64,000 bases of DNA from an uncultured Candidatus Actinomarina sp. (GTDB taxonomy: Bacteria; Actinomycetota; Acidimicrobiia; Actinomarinales; Actinomarinaceae). The notes beneath the pieces are model-generated. The model was not told the DNA's origin. It searched no databases and was given only the letters and a program-made list of their open reading frames with translations. The stretch spans positions 1 to 64,000 of the forward strand of contig CACDUI010000004.1 of assembly GCA_902555985.1 (NCBI GenBank), in the 5' to 3' direction. A program made the translations under genes and the position numbers. Of the stretch, positions 9,117 through 19,686 are shown one piece after another. Within the stretch, counting starts at the first letter, position 1. The number at the start of each line of letters is the position of its first letter.

Positions 9117-9638
9117 CTAACTATTTATCAATAACTTTTGTAATGAGACCTCATAATCTTCAGAATATTTAACTGTTCCAAATTCTTGAAAACCAAAAGA
9201 TTCATGAAACTTAAAAGATCCTTTATTTATAGACGGAAGTAAATTTATCTCTGCAGTCAAATGTTGAAGTGAGTTTTGTTTTGCAAAAACAAGAATATTT
9301 TCATACAGCTTTGTACCCAACTTGATATTCCTAAACTGATCATCAACAACAATTCTGTCAATATACAAAAAATTATTAACTCTATTGCTAATTTCTTTAA
9401 AATTTTTGTGTTTTATCTCACTCATGTATGATTTTGTTTGATCGTTATCTTGAAAGCAAACTACAAATCCGATAACTGTATTACCGAATACAATACTTTC
9501 GTTATAGTCAGAATTTTCAATAGAATTGGATAATCCCTCTAATGTTCTAGAGCCAACGTTTGGAACATTTTTTTCATTTAATTCATGACACTTTGCAATT
9601 AATTTATTGTTTATTGGTAAAAATGAATGTTCTTTCAT
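9117..9638 (-). CDS. GNAT family N-acetyltransferase
   Basis: IDRIVVDDQFRNIKLGTKLYENILVFAKQNSLQHLTAEINLLP...FHESFGFQEFG. Confidence 0.85.
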   Translation of the reverse strand: MKEHSFLPINNKLIAKCHELNEKNVPNVGSRTLEGLSNSIENSDYNESIVFGNTVIGFVVCFQDNDQTKSYMSEIKHKNFKEISNRVNNFLYIDRIVVDDQFRNIKLGTKLYENILVFAKQNSLQHLTAEINLLPSINKGSFKFHESFGFQEFGTVKYSEDYEVSLQKLLINS

Positions 9639-9682
9639 ATTTAGAAATATACATTTAATGTATAAAAATGTAAACTAATTGT

Positions 9683-10477
9683 GTGAATCAAAAAACAGTT
9701 CTCATGAGCTCTCCAGAATATTTTAAAGTTGAATACTCAATCAATCCATGGATGGTTGCAGGTGCAACTATTGATTTAGATCTGGCAAAAAATCAGTGGA
9801 ATAATTTAAAATCTACAATTGAAGAAGCTGGAGCAGAAGTAAGGGTTGTTCCACCTGCTGAGGCATATCCAGACCTTGTGTTTACTGCAAATTCTGGAAT
9901 TATTAATGATAAAGAAGTTTTAATTGCAAACTTTAAATATGAAGAAAGACGTGGTGAGGAAGAGCTTTACTCAAACTGGTTCAGTGAGAATGGTTACAGT
10001 GTTGGACGCATACCTTCAGAATATAAATTTGAAGGGAGAGGTGACGCATTTGTATACGGTAAATACTTAATTGGATCATATGGAATAAGAAGTGATAAAG
10101 AGGCTTTACTATATATTGCTGAAAAGTTTGATTTAGAACCAGTAATTGTTGAATTAGCTCAAGAAAAATTTTATCACCTAGATACCTGTTTTCAACAGTT
10201 CCCAACAGGAGATGCGATTTATTACCCAGACGCTTTTAAAGATTCCTCTTTAAGTGCATTCGAAAGCTTGTTCAATCTTATTCCAGTATCAGAACACGAT
10301 GCTAATCAACTTGCATGTAACGCAGTTGTTATAAACAATACAGTAATATTTCCTTCAGAAAATATTGAAGCTATAAAAATAGTTGAGGGACTTGGTCTTA
10401 ATGCTGCTGTTGCAGATGTTTCTGAGTTTCTGAAATCTGGTGGTGCATGCCAGTGTCTCGTAATAGCATTAAACTAA
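9683..10477 (+). CDS. Dimethylarginine dimethylaminohydrolase/amidinotransferase-fold hydrolase (GTG start)
   Basis: PWM..., DLVFTANSG, GRGDAF, HLDTCFQ, C-terminal GGACQCL motifs. Confidence 0.8.
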   Translation: MNQKTVLMSSPEYFKVEYSINPWMVAGATIDLDLAKNQWNNLKSTIEEAGAEVRVVPPAEAYPDLVFTANSGIINDKEVLIANFKYEERRGEEELYSNWFSENGYSVGRIPSEYKFEGRGDAFVYGKYLIGSYGIRSDKEALLYIAEKFDLEPVIVELAQEKFYHLDTCFQQFPTGDAIYYPDAFKDSSLSAFESLFNLIPVSEHDANQLACNAVVINNTVIFPSENIEAIKIVEGLGLNAAVADVSEFLKSGGACQCLVIALN

Positions 10478-10484
10478 AACCAAT

Positions 10485-10928
10485 ATGATTAAAAGACTTT
10501 TTAAATTTGTAATCTGGCCTGTAAAAAAAATTGTTCTACTTCCATTTAAATTCTTAATTTATACACTATTTATATTCATTATTCTCATTTTGTTTTTTCA
10601 ATACAGGGCCGATTATGAAGTTGATACAAGTCCACTTTCAAAAATAGAATATGAAAATTGTATTGAAGTAATAGACAGTTATGAAATTACTCTTAATCTT
10701 CTGTCGGAATATGTTCAAGAGCTAGATAGTGTTCAACGAGAATTTTTAGAGGAACGACTACCAGATAATTTACAAATATTACTTGAGCCACAAAAAATTG
10801 ATCCTGATGAATTTGAGAATATTAAAGGTAGTTTAAAAACGTATCTCCAAGGTGGAAGGCTTCCTGGATTTAATGGTAAAGCCCTACTACCTCAGGCCGC
10901 TAGTTTATGTCGGACTGGCTTAGGTTAA
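10485..10928 (+). CDS. Hypothetical membrane-anchored protein
   Basis: ORF with one strong N-terminal TM segment. Confidence 0.55.
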   Translation: MIKRLFKFVIWPVKKIVLLPFKFLIYTLFIFIILILFFQYRADYEVDTSPLSKIEYENCIEVIDSYEITLNLLSEYVQELDSVQREFLEERLPDNLQILLEPQKIDPDEFENIKGSLKTYLQGGRLPGFNGKALLPQAASLCRTGLG

Positions 10929-11396
10929 ATCTAATACTTCAGCGTGTGAAAGCTTAATTAATGTTTCAGGTGAAAGAAAAAATTTAGAGACCCTATTTCC
11001 TGCTCCAATAAAAAGCTTTTCTCTTTCAATAACATTTTTATCTATAAATACTTTTATATTTTCAGGTAATCCTAATGGACTAATACCGCCATATATTTGT
11101 TTAGTTACTAATTCTGCTTCATCTCTAGATGCAAAACTGACCCTTTTTGCACTCATAGCCTCTTTAGCTTTATGATTTACATCTAATCTATTTGCACCCA
11201 GTAAACAAAACATGGCATAAAATTCCTCTGGCTTTTTTGCTTTAATTAAAATAGCATTGCAAGAATCTTCTATATCAAAACCATAATGATTACAAAAATT
11301 TTCTGTATCTGAAAACTCATCTAAGCACTCAAATATTTCTAAGTATTCTTTGTTATTTTCGTAAAGTTTTGCAACAGTTTTATGAATTTCCAACAT
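10920..11396 (-). CDS. YbaK/ProX-type aminoacyl-tRNA deacylase
   Basis: AILIKAKKPEEFYAMFCLLGANRLDVNHKAKEA...RVSFASRDEAELVTKQIYGGISPLGLPENIKVFID...IFIGAGNR-type pattern. Confidence 0.8.
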   Translation of the reverse strand: MLEIHKTVAKLYENNKEYLEIFECLDEFSDTENFCNHYGFDIEDSCNAILIKAKKPEEFYAMFCLLGANRLDVNHKAKEAMSAKRVSFASRDEAELVTKQIYGGISPLGLPENIKVFIDKNVIEREKLFIGAGNRVSKFFLSPETLIKLSHAEVLDLT

Positions 11397-11417
11397 AGAG
11401 ATTATGATATCTGAAAA

Positions 11418-12821
11418 ATGATTAGTTACAATCCTTCTATGGAATTTAAAACAATAATTGAACCTTTTAAAATTAAATCAGTTGAATCGCTTCCAATTAC
11501 TACTCCTGAGCAAAGAAAAGAATATCTTGAGAGAGAAAACTGGAATGTCTTTGGCTTAAGATCACAAGAAGTAACAGTTGACCTATTAACTGATTCAGGT
11601 ACAGGATCAATGTCATCAGAACAATGGGCTGCAATAATGCGAGGAGATGAAGCTTATGCAGGGTCACACTCTTGGCAGAGATTTCATGAGGTAGTATCTG
11701 ATTTAACTGGCTACAAGCATATTATTCCTACTCATCAAGGTAGAGCTAGTGAAAAAATACTTGCAACAATAACTGTCAAAGAAGGGGATATTATTCCAAG
11801 CAACAGTCACTTTGACACAACGCGGGCAAATTTTGAATTTGCACAAGCAAAACCAGTTGATCTGCTTTGTGAGGAAGGACTAGATTTATTGTCTCCGGCT
11901 CCTTTCAAGGGAAATATTGATCTTTCAAAACTTGAGGCATTATTGTCTGGTGAAGAGAGTGATAAAGTACCATTTGTTTTGATGACAATTACTAACAATA
12001 CAGGTGGTGGACAACCTGTATCGATGGATAATTTAAAAAAAGTTAAAAAATTATGTACACAATATAACAAAATGTTTTTGTTAGACGCCTGTCGTTTTGC
12101 AGAGAATGCATGGTTTGTATCTCAAAGAGAAGAAGATTATAAAGATATAGAAATTAGAGATATTACTAAAGAAGCTTTCAGACTCGCAGATGGTTGTACC
12201 ATTAGTCTAAAAAAAGATGGTTTTGGAAATATTGGAGGAGTTCTTGCATTAAACGATGACACCCTTGCCGAAGCAGCTAGAAATTTATTAATTTTGACTG
12301 AGGGATTTCCAACTTATGGAGGGCTTGCAGGTAGAGATTTAGATGCTTTAGCTCAAGGTCTCAAAGAAATTACAGATAGAAATTATTTAGAGTATAGAGC
12401 AAGATCCATATCTTATCTTGGTGAAAAAGCATTGAGTTATGGTATTCCGGTTGTTCAGCCTGCTGGAGGGCATGCTTTATACATTGATGCTAAGACTTTT
12501 TTGCCCAACATACCACCTCATGAATATCCAGGCCATTCTGTTGCATGTGAGATATATTTATTAGGCGGTGTGAGGGTAGTAGAGTTAGGAACACTTGCTT
12601 TTGGTGTTGCAGGAGAAAATGGAAAACCTGATACACCAGCAACACACGAACTAGTAAGGCTTGCTGCTCCTAGAAGGACTTATACTCAAAGTCATTTTGA
12701 TTATGTAGCAGAGGTTTTGGAGAAGCTTGCAGAAAATAAAGATAAGCTAAAAGGTTATGAAGTTATAGAACAACCAAAACTATTAAGACATTTTACTGCA
12801 AAATTAAAACCTCTAATATAA
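11418..12821 (+). CDS. Beta-eliminating lyase, tryptophanase/tyrosine phenol-lyase family
   Basis: VDLLTDSGTGSMSSEQWAAIMRGDEAYAGS, PTHQGRASE, SLKKDGFGNIGG, EGFPTYGGLAGRD, C-terminal LRHFTAKL. Confidence 0.92.
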   Translation: MISYNPSMEFKTIIEPFKIKSVESLPITTPEQRKEYLERENWNVFGLRSQEVTVDLLTDSGTGSMSSEQWAAIMRGDEAYAGSHSWQRFHEVVSDLTGYKHIIPTHQGRASEKILATITVKEGDIIPSNSHFDTTRANFEFAQAKPVDLLCEEGLDLLSPAPFKGNIDLSKLEALLSGEESDKVPFVLMTITNNTGGGQPVSMDNLKKVKKLCTQYNKMFLLDACRFAENAWFVSQREEDYKDIEIRDITKEAFRLADGCTISLKKDGFGNIGGVLALNDDTLAEAARNLLILTEGFPTYGGLAGRDLDALAQGLKEITDRNYLEYRARSISYLGEKALSYGIPVVQPAGGHALYIDAKTFLPNIPPHEYPGHSVACEIYLLGGVRVVELGTLAFGVAGENGKPDTPATHELVRLAAPRRTYTQSHFDYVAEVLEKLAENKDKLKGYEVIEQPKLLRHFTAKLKPLI

Positions 12822-12827
12822 AGAATC

Positions 12828-14567
12828 ATGAAGAGTAAGTTAGTTGTAGTCTTATTATTTATAATTGCATGTACAAGCGCTACCCCAAATTCTGAAGAGT
12901 CATTGACACAAAATATTCAAGAAGAGGTAACTACCACTACCTCAACTTTTATAGATGAGCCAGATGTATATGTAATGTTGTTATGGCATCAACATCAACC
13001 CTATTACCCAAAAGACCAGGATGGACATTTTAGTAAACCGTGGGTAAGGCTTCACGCTACAAAAGATTATTTGGATATGGTTGAACTTGTTCAAGAGCAT
13101 GAAGGCTTAAGAGTAACATTTAACTTGACCCCAACATTAATTACTCAACTTAAAGAATTAGAAGATGGTGTTGAAGATATATATTGGGTTCATACAGAAA
13201 TAGAAGCAACAAGATTACTTGATAGTCAGAAAACTTTTATAAGAAATAGATTTTTTGATATAAGTTCAAGAACTATCAATAAATCTCTTAGATATTTAGA
13301 ACTTAAAAATCTCAGACAATTTCCTAAGGATTGGACAGACAATGACTATCTAGATTTACAGGTATTATTTAATCTTGGATGGACAGATCCAAAATACTTA
13401 TCTGAATCACCGCTTAATTTAATTGCCTCCAAAGATTCTGATTTTACAGAAAAGGATAAAGAAACTATTTTAGAGGTCCATAAAGAGATAATTAATAAAG
13501 TAATACCTGCCCATTTAAAAGCCTATGAAGAAAACCACATTGAACTTATTACAACTCCTTACGCGCACCCTATACTTCCACTTATTCATAATTCTAATTT
13601 AGGAAAAGTTGGAGACACACAGTCTTCATTTCCAGAAAATAATTATAAATATCCTGAAGATGCACAGATTCATGTAACAAAAGGAAAAGAAGTCTTTGAA
13701 AATACTTTTGGCTTTTCTCCAAATGGTATGTGGCCGGGTGAGGGAGCAGTTGCTCAAGATATCTTGCAATATTTTAATAATGAGAATATATCATGGATAG
13801 CTTCAGGAGAACAGCCTCTATCTAAATCATTAGATGTTAGATTCCAACGCTGGGTTGGGGGAGTATCTTCAAAACCAGAATTACTTTACAGACCTTGGAA
13901 TACCAAATTAGATAATGGGGAATCAGTAGCTATGTTTTTTAGAGACAATTATTTATCTGACAATATGTTTAATTACTCAAGTAAGAGAACAGATCTTGCT
14001 GTTGCAGAATTTGAAAACACCATTATTAAAATTCGTGAAAAAACTTCTGATCTAGAATTTACTCCTGTTGTTTCGATTATTGCTGATGGTGAGAACTTCT
14101 GGGAATCATACTCTAATGATGGAATTGATTTCTTAAACGGGATGTATGACGTATTAACAAAATATGACTGGATTCAAACAGTTACTCCTTCAGAATATCT
14201 TGCAATGCATCAGGATAATATTGATACTATTGATAACTTGTATCCAGCTTCTTGGTTTCAGCCAAATTATGCTACTTGGATAGGTGAGGCAGATGAAAAT
14301 TTAGCTTGGGATTATTTATATAGAGTAAGAATAGATTTTGAAAATGCAAAAAACTCAAAAAATTATACTATTGAGGAAATTGAATCAGCTTTTGAGTATA
14401 TCTTATTGGCAGAGGGTTCTGACTGGTTTTGGTGGTATGGAGACGACCAAGATTCTTCTGTAGATGAATATTTTGATAAAGCATTTAGAACTTTGTTGTC
14501 AAATGTTTATATAGAGCTTAATCTGGAAATTCCAGCATTTCTGAACAAACCAATTAATAAGTATTAG
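12828..14567 (+). CDS. Glycoside hydrolase family 57 lipoprotein
   Basis: Lipobox-like N-terminus (LLFIIAC) followed by [12 protein letters not shown]...[28 protein letters not shown]. Confidence 0.85.
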   Translation: MKSKLVVVLLFIIACTSATPNSEESLTQNIQEEVTTTTSTFIDEPDVYVMLLWHQHQPYYPKDQDGHFSKPWVRLHATKDYLDMVELVQEHEGLRVTFNLTPTLITQLKELEDGVEDIYWVHTEIEATRLLDSQKTFIRNRFFDISSRTINKSLRYLELKNLRQFPKDWTDNDYLDLQVLFNLGWTDPKYLSESPLNLIASKDSDFTEKDKETILEVHKEIINKVIPAHLKAYEENHIELITTPYAHPILPLIHNSNLGKVGDTQSSFPENNYKYPEDAQIHVTKGKEVFENTFGFSPNGMWPGEGAVAQDILQYFNNENISWIASGEQPLSKSLDVRFQRWVGGVSSKPELLYRPWNTKLDNGESVAMFFRDNYLSDNMFNYSSKRTDLAVAEFENTIIKIREKTSDLEFTPVVSIIADGENFWESYSNDGIDFLNGMYDVLTKYDWIQTVTPSEYLAMHQDNIDTIDNLYPASWFQPNYATWIGEADENLAWDYLYRVRIDFENAKNSKNYTIEEIESAFEYILLAEGSDWFWWYGDDQDSSVDEYFDKAFRTLLSNVYIELNLEIPAFLNKPINKY

Positions 14568-14576
14568 TATTTTTCA

Positions 14577-14759
14577 GTGAGTGATATAAAGCAATTGAAT
14601 TGGCGTTTAGTTGCTGTTATCACATCCCTACTAGTATTTGTCACTGGTGTTTGGGCATACTACCCACAGCACCTCTTAACATTAGGTAACCTTCTTTTAG
14701 GAATATCTTTTATATCTTTCTTTGCTTACTATATAAAAAATCGTAAAGCTAAAAAGTAA
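14577..14759 (+). CDS. Small two-TM membrane protein (GTG start)
   Basis: ORF immediately downstream of the GH57 gene; hydrophobic. Confidence 0.5.
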   Translation: MSDIKQLNWRLVAVITSLLVFVTGVWAYYPQHLLTLGNLLLGISFISFFAYYIKNRKAKK

Positions 14760-14861
14760 ATTAAAAACTTCACCTTTTAAAACACATAACTGTATTATTT
14801 ATGAAGAAGCTGTCTTTTTTAGAATTAGTGTTGCAACACTATAAGCTTCAAACAGTAGAAG

Positions 14862-14890
14862 AGAGGACCTTTCATTCTCTCTTTTTCTGT
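14862..14890 (+). terminator. Putative intrinsic terminator between convergent genes
   Basis: agagagga...ttctctct stem followed by ttttctgtttt. Confidence 0.45.
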
Positions 14891-14906
14891 TTTATGAAAG
14901 AAAAGT

Positions 14907-15161
14907 TTAATTATCAGTCTGAAGCTTTTGTTCTTTTATTGGACTTAATCCTGTTTCTTTTTTTTGTATATAAGCTTTATCGAATGCTTCTAATTGCCAT
15001 CCATCCATTCTTGATCTACTAATTTCTATAATTTGTATTTGTTCCTCGTCAGTATATTTTGACCATTTTGCTATTTCGGGAGTTGTTCTTGCACAACCAT
15101 AACATAAATCACTATTTGGGTCCGTTACGCAAACATTTATACAGGGTGAAGTTATTGCCAT
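14907..15161 (-). CDS. DUF1289-like small protein
   Basis: SPCINVCVTDPNSDLCYGCARTTPEIAKWSKYTDEE Cys pattern. Confidence 0.8.
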   Translation of the reverse strand: MAITSPCINVCVTDPNSDLCYGCARTTPEIAKWSKYTDEEQIQIIEISRSRMDGWQLEAFDKAYIQKKETGLSPIKEQKLQTDN

Positions 15162-15166
15162 GGGGG

Positions 15167-16201
15167 TTATCTTAATTCTTTAATCAGATTATTTGTAGCT
15201 ATTTTAAGTGTACCTTTTGGGTCATTAAGCCCTGCTTCTCCACATTCAAATATATTAGTAAATAATTTTTCATCCCCTACTTTGTATTGACCTCCTAAAA
15301 AATAACTATCACCTTTAAAATTTTTTAAAAGCTCACCAATTATTTTTCCCTCGAAAGACGATTCGTCAAATCTACCTTCACAAAAAACTCCTATTTCGTA
15401 CTCTTTCACTTTTTTTGTAAGCTTTGTTACTTCTATGAAATATTTAGAACCACTATCAATTTCACAGCCTAATACTTGATGTAAGCAAAAAGATAACCCA
15501 CCGGCTGCTCCTGAAAAATCTTCATATGGGTTTAAATCTAGAGAAAGTTCTTTTGATAAAAGTTCTATTATCCTTTCGGCTTCTTCTTTATGTTGTTTAA
15601 TAAATTCATTATTTAAACCTTTCTGAGGTCCAAAAACATCATATGCTGAATTCTTTCCAAGTAATGGAATAGTTGTATCAGCAAGTACTTTTAAGTTTAT
15701 CTCTGGATAGAAATCAACAGCCTTAACATTATTGATTAGTGGAAAGTCCTTTGGAGTGGGGTTAACAATTCTCTCTCCATTAGATAAAAAATCTATCCCA
15801 ATTTTACTCAATAGGCCAACTCCAAAGTCAACAGTTTTGGATCCACCTGTTCCTAAAATATTTACTTTTTGCACAACCTCACTTAACGAAGCAGAATTTA
15901 TTTCTAAAGTGTCTTTTGTTGAATTAATTCCAACTAATTGAGCAGACTCAAAATACTTAAGCTCGTTAATATTTAAAGATTCAACCTCAACCTCTATTTC
16001 ATCACAATTAAAAGATTTAAACACTTCAAACTGCTCAAAACCATATTCTTTAAATATCTGCGTACTGCCCTCACCACCATCTGTAACACTAAAAAACTCA
16101 GCATTAATATCTGAAGCTTGAAACACATCTTTAATTGTATCGAGAGCTTCTTTAGCAGTTAATGTCCCTGAAAACTTATCACTAAAGACTGCAACATTCA
16201 T
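15167..16201 (-). CDS. Glycerate kinase (GlxK/GarK family)
   Basis: FSDKFSGTLTAKEAL, VTDGGEGS, GTGGSKTVDFGVGLL, GAAGGLSF motifs. Confidence 0.88.
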   Translation of the reverse strand: MNVAVFSDKFSGTLTAKEALDTIKDVFQASDINAEFFSVTDGGEGSTQIFKEYGFEQFEVFKSFNCDEIEVEVESLNINELKYFESAQLVGINSTKDTLEINSASLSEVVQKVNILGTGGSKTVDFGVGLLSKIGIDFLSNGERIVNPTPKDFPLINNVKAVDFYPEINLKVLADTTIPLLGKNSAYDVFGPQKGLNNEFIKQHKEEAERIIELLSKELSLDLNPYEDFSGAAGGLSFCLHQVLGCEIDSGSKYFIEVTKLTKKVKEYEIGVFCEGRFDESSFEGKIIGELLKNFKGDSYFLGGQYKVGDEKLFTNIFECGEAGLNDPKGTLKIATNNLIKELR

Positions 16202-16256
16202 GTATGTATTTTATTTAATTCTTAGTAAGTTGTCAGCATATTTAAACTAAGTAAGT

Positions 16257-17264
16257 ATGAAAATTGGATTTATAAAAGATGTTGATGGATATAGGGCACC
16301 AATACACCCTGAATCTATTGATAAATATACAATAAATATTCATTTAGAAAAAGATATGTTTGATTATCTCAATTACTTAGAACCTAAAAATGTAAAATAT
16401 ATTTCCAAATTAGATGAACTCGATATTGTTGCATGTGTAGAAAATATAGATGAAAAGACTGTAAAAAATCTGAAGAATGGAGCTGTTTTAATCGGCATTT
16501 TTGACTTTGACAAAATAGAAGAGATAAAAAACTTAAGACCTGATATTAAAATATTAAGTTTCTTCAACCTTCCTAGAATTTCAAGAGCCCAAAACTTAGA
16601 TGCTCTCTCTTCTCAAGCAAACTTACTCGGATACGCATCTGTTTTAAGAGCTGCAAAAGAGACATCAGATGTATTACCAATGATGACAACTGCTGCAGGA
16701 AACATCCAGCCATCTAAAGTATTGATTCTTGGCGTAGGAGTTGCCGGCCTTCAAGCAATTGCGACTGCAAAAAGACTTGGAGCTAGAGTGTGGGCTTTTG
16801 ATATTAGAAAAGAGGCCAAGGACCAAGTGGAATCTCTAGGCGCCAAATTTGTTGAAGCAAGTACGCAAGCTCAAGACAGCGTATACGCACAAGAAGTCTC
16901 AGAAGAAGAGAATCAGAAAATTCAAGAGGCATTAAAGAAACAAGTAATTGATAGCGATATTGTTTTAACATTTGCGCAAATACCTGGAAAGAAAGCACCT
17001 GTCTTGATTGAAAAGTCAACTGTTGAAAACATGAAAGAGAATTCTGTAATTATTGACCTAGCTGCTGGTACTGGTGGAAACTGTGAAGGCACAGAGGTGG
17101 ACAAAGTTGTTGATATCAATGGCGTAAAGATAGTTGGTGAAACAGATATCCTAAACACTGTTAAGCATGCTGCTACAAAGCTGTATTCAGAGAATGTAAG
17201 AAATTTAATCGAACTGTATATAGAAAATAGTGACGATGAAATTTTTGTGGAGATGAGTTCATAA
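16257..17264 (+). CDS. pntAA: Proton-translocating NAD(P) transhydrogenase alpha subunit, part 1
   Basis: LILGVGVAGLQAIATAKRLGARVWAFDIRKEAKDQVESLGAKF; followed by pntAB and pntB. Confidence 0.92.
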   Translation: MKIGFIKDVDGYRAPIHPESIDKYTINIHLEKDMFDYLNYLEPKNVKYISKLDELDIVACVENIDEKTVKNLKNGAVLIGIFDFDKIEEIKNLRPDIKILSFFNLPRISRAQNLDALSSQANLLGYASVLRAAKETSDVLPMMTTAAGNIQPSKVLILGVGVAGLQAIATAKRLGARVWAFDIRKEAKDQVESLGAKFVEASTQAQDSVYAQEVSEEENQKIQEALKKQVIDSDIVLTFAQIPGKKAPVLIEKSTVENMKENSVIIDLAAGTGGNCEGTEVDKVVDINGVKIVGETDILNTVKHAATKLYSENVRNLIELYIENSDDEIFVEMSS

Positions 17265-17551
17265 TGGAAGCAACGTTCTTACTTACATTGTTGATAACGT
17301 TTTTAGCAAGCTTTATTGGATACGAGCTTATATCTAAAATTCCACAGACATTACACACTCCCTTGATGTCTGGTTCTAATGCTATTTCTGGAATTACATT
17401 GATTGCAGCAATTCTTATATACCCAGAAATAGGCGAGTCTCAATTACTTAAAATTATTGTTTTAATTGCAATAGCATTTGCAACTCTCAATATTGTTGGA
17501 GGGTTTTCAGTGACTGGTCGAATACTAGAAATGTTCAAGAAAAATGATTGA
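17264..17551 (+). CDS. pntAB: NAD(P) transhydrogenase alpha subunit, part 2 (membrane)
   Basis: IPQTLHTPLMSGSNAISGI; 1-nt overlap with pntAA. Confidence 0.92.
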   Translation: MEATFLLTLLITFLASFIGYELISKIPQTLHTPLMSGSNAISGITLIAAILIYPEIGESQLLKIIVLIAIAFATLNIVGGFSVTGRILEMFKKND

Positions 17552-18875
17552 AATAATATTACTTGTCTCATCTGTTTTATTTATCTTTGCTTTGAAGCTC
17601 TTTGGAAGACCGTCAACGGCACATAGAGCAAATACTTTTGCTATGTTGGCCATGGCATTAGCTGTTTTTAGCGCATTTAATTTTGATTTTTCAAAATATG
17701 ATTCTGCTTTTTATATCACAATTGTTGTTTCAGGACTACTTGGAGTTTTAATATCAAAACGTGTTCAGATGACACAAATGCCAGAACTAGTTGGTTTATT
17801 TAATGGCTTTGGTGGAGGAGCTTCCGGTGCAATAGCCTATGTTGAGCTCTCCGGTAATTCTTTACCACTTTCTGATGTTTTCGTAGCAATCTTCTCAATG
17901 GTTATTGGAATATTTACTTTCTCAGGAAGCCTTGTTGCAGTAATGAAACTACGTGGCAAACTAAATAACTTCAATAAAAAATTAGCAGATATATTTTCAG
18001 TGTTTCTACCTACGATAATAGTATTTCCAGCTGTTTTAGAAATGGATGACCTTTTAATGGAATTTATTATCTTGGTTTCATTAATTGCTGGATTAATTCG
18101 AGTTGCAGTAATTGGTGGAGCAGATATGCCAGTTGTGATAGCATTCTTAAATTCACTTTCTGGAATTGCGGCGATGTCAGCTGGGTTTATTGTAAATAGT
18201 ATTATTTTGATCGTAGCTGGTGCCTTAGTAGGGGCATCGGGAATAATTCTTACTTTACTGATGTGTGCTGCAATGAACCGTACACTTTTAGATGTTTTAA
18301 AGGGTGGATTTGGCAGTACATCTATTAATAATGAGTATGAAAAAGATCCAATTAGCACTTCCCCAGAAGATGTTGCAATTCAATTAAGCTATGCAGAATC
18401 TGTAGTTATTGTTCCGGGATATGGAATGGCAGTAGCTCAAGCACAGGCAGCTGTAAAAGAATTAACAAATACCTTAAAAGATAAAAATATTGAAGTGAAG
18501 TTTGCTATTCATCCAGTTGCTGGAAGAATGCCAGGCCATATGAATGTACTCCTAGCTGAGGTAGATATTGACTATGAAGATATGTATATCTTAGAAGATA
18601 TAAATTCTGAGTTTTCCTCAACGGATGTTGTAATAGTTCTTGGAGCAAATGATGTTGTAAATCCATTGGCTAGAACTGATGAAGATTCTCCAATTTATGG
18701 AATGCCAATACTTGATGTCGACTTAGCAAAACAAGTCATCGTTGTAAAAAGATCTATGTCACCAGGTTATGCAGGTATTGCGAATCCATTGTTTATAAAT
18801 GACAATGCAAAAATGTTGTTTGCAGATGCCAAAGAGGGTTTAGAAAATATCATTAAATCATTTGAATTAGTTTAA
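17544..18875 (+). CDS. pntB: NAD(P) transhydrogenase beta subunit
   Basis: QMPELVGLFNGFGGGASG; VIVPGYGMAVAQAQ; VLGANDVVNPLA; VVKRSMSPGYAGI. Confidence 0.95.
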   Translation: MIEIILLVSSVLFIFALKLFGRPSTAHRANTFAMLAMALAVFSAFNFDFSKYDSAFYITIVVSGLLGVLISKRVQMTQMPELVGLFNGFGGGASGAIAYVELSGNSLPLSDVFVAIFSMVIGIFTFSGSLVAVMKLRGKLNNFNKKLADIFSVFLPTIIVFPAVLEMDDLLMEFIILVSLIAGLIRVAVIGGADMPVVIAFLNSLSGIAAMSAGFIVNSIILIVAGALVGASGIILTLLMCAAMNRTLLDVLKGGFGSTSINNEYEKDPISTSPEDVAIQLSYAESVVIVPGYGMAVAQAQAAVKELTNTLKDKNIEVKFAIHPVAGRMPGHMNVLLAEVDIDYEDMYILEDINSEFSSTDVVIVLGANDVVNPLARTDEDSPIYGMPILDVDLAKQVIVVKRSMSPGYAGIANPLFINDNAKMLFADAKEGLENIIKSFELV

Positions 18876-18982
18876 ATATCTCTTTCTGAATTTAAAAAAG
18901 AATTAAAACAAACAATAAGATTTAGATAAGACAAAAATAGTCCTGATTAGCACGATCTATTTCAATTAAGTAAAATAAAAAT

Positions 18983-19117
18983 ATGATAGAAACAATAACA
19001 TCCTACCCTTTGTTTTTAATTCTTTTATTTCCAATAAGTACTTTTGCATTATTGGTAATTGGATTATTACGCGCTCCAATGGAAAAAGACTCCCTTTGGG
19101 CTGATATTCGTGATTAG
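18983..19117 (+). CDS. 44-aa putative single-TM small protein (MIETITSYPLFLILLFPISTFALLVIGLLRAPMEKDSLWADIRD)
   Basis: Read from sequence; below ORF-track cutoff; TM followed by charged tail; fills a gap between pntB and a convergent gene. Confidence 0.4.
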   Translation: MIETITSYPLFLILLFPISTFALLVIGLLRAPMEKDSLWADIRD

Positions 19118-19129
19118 TGGCTAAAAAAG

Positions 19130-19642
19130 CTACTTAATTGCTTTCGCTAAGTTAAGTACGTCTCTCATTGTCTTTACAATCTCATCAGCTTTGTAATATT
19201 TTCTAAATAAGACTTTTCTTGAATTTACAAATGTATCTTCTACTCTTAATCTTCGGAGCTTTTTCTTTGATCCTTCTACCAGTTCTTCATTTCGCTTAAT
19301 AAATAAATCTGTTACGTGTTCATCATCACCATCAAACTCACCTCGCCAGTTAATTTTTAACCCCATATCAAAACTTTCTGGAAAATAGGCAAAGAAAGAT
19401 ACATATGTTGTTGAGGACCGCCCATGACTTCTTGTATAGACCTCCACTTCACAGTCGTATCCGTCTAATTCACCCACTATCTTTTTTTTTCTAAATATAT
19501 TTTTTGATAGTACAGGCGTAAAGCTCAGAACTTCAGAAGCTAATGTAAGTGCATTATTTATTCTTTTATTTGCAGTAAAAATAAACCAAATTATTCCTAC
19601 AAAAAAAAGAAATCCAGGTGTTAAATATAACAATTCTTCCAT
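19130..19642 (-). CDS. Hypothetical protein with N-terminal TM segment
   Basis: ORF track. Confidence 0.6.
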   Translation of the reverse strand: MEELLYLTPGFLFFVGIIWFIFTANKRINNALTLASEVLSFTPVLSKNIFRKKKIVGELDGYDCEVEVYTRSHGRSSTTYVSFFAYFPESFDMGLKINWRGEFDGDDEHVTDLFIKRNEELVEGSKKKLRRLRVEDTFVNSRKVLFRKYYKADEIVKTMRDVLNLAKAIK

Positions 19643-19686
19643 ATGCTTATTTAAACACTTTAAATACTTATTAAGCAGCTGAAAAA

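Noticed and set aside
14801-15022. 73-aa + ORF
   Set aside because: Overlaps a probable terminator and is antisense to the DUF1289-like gene.
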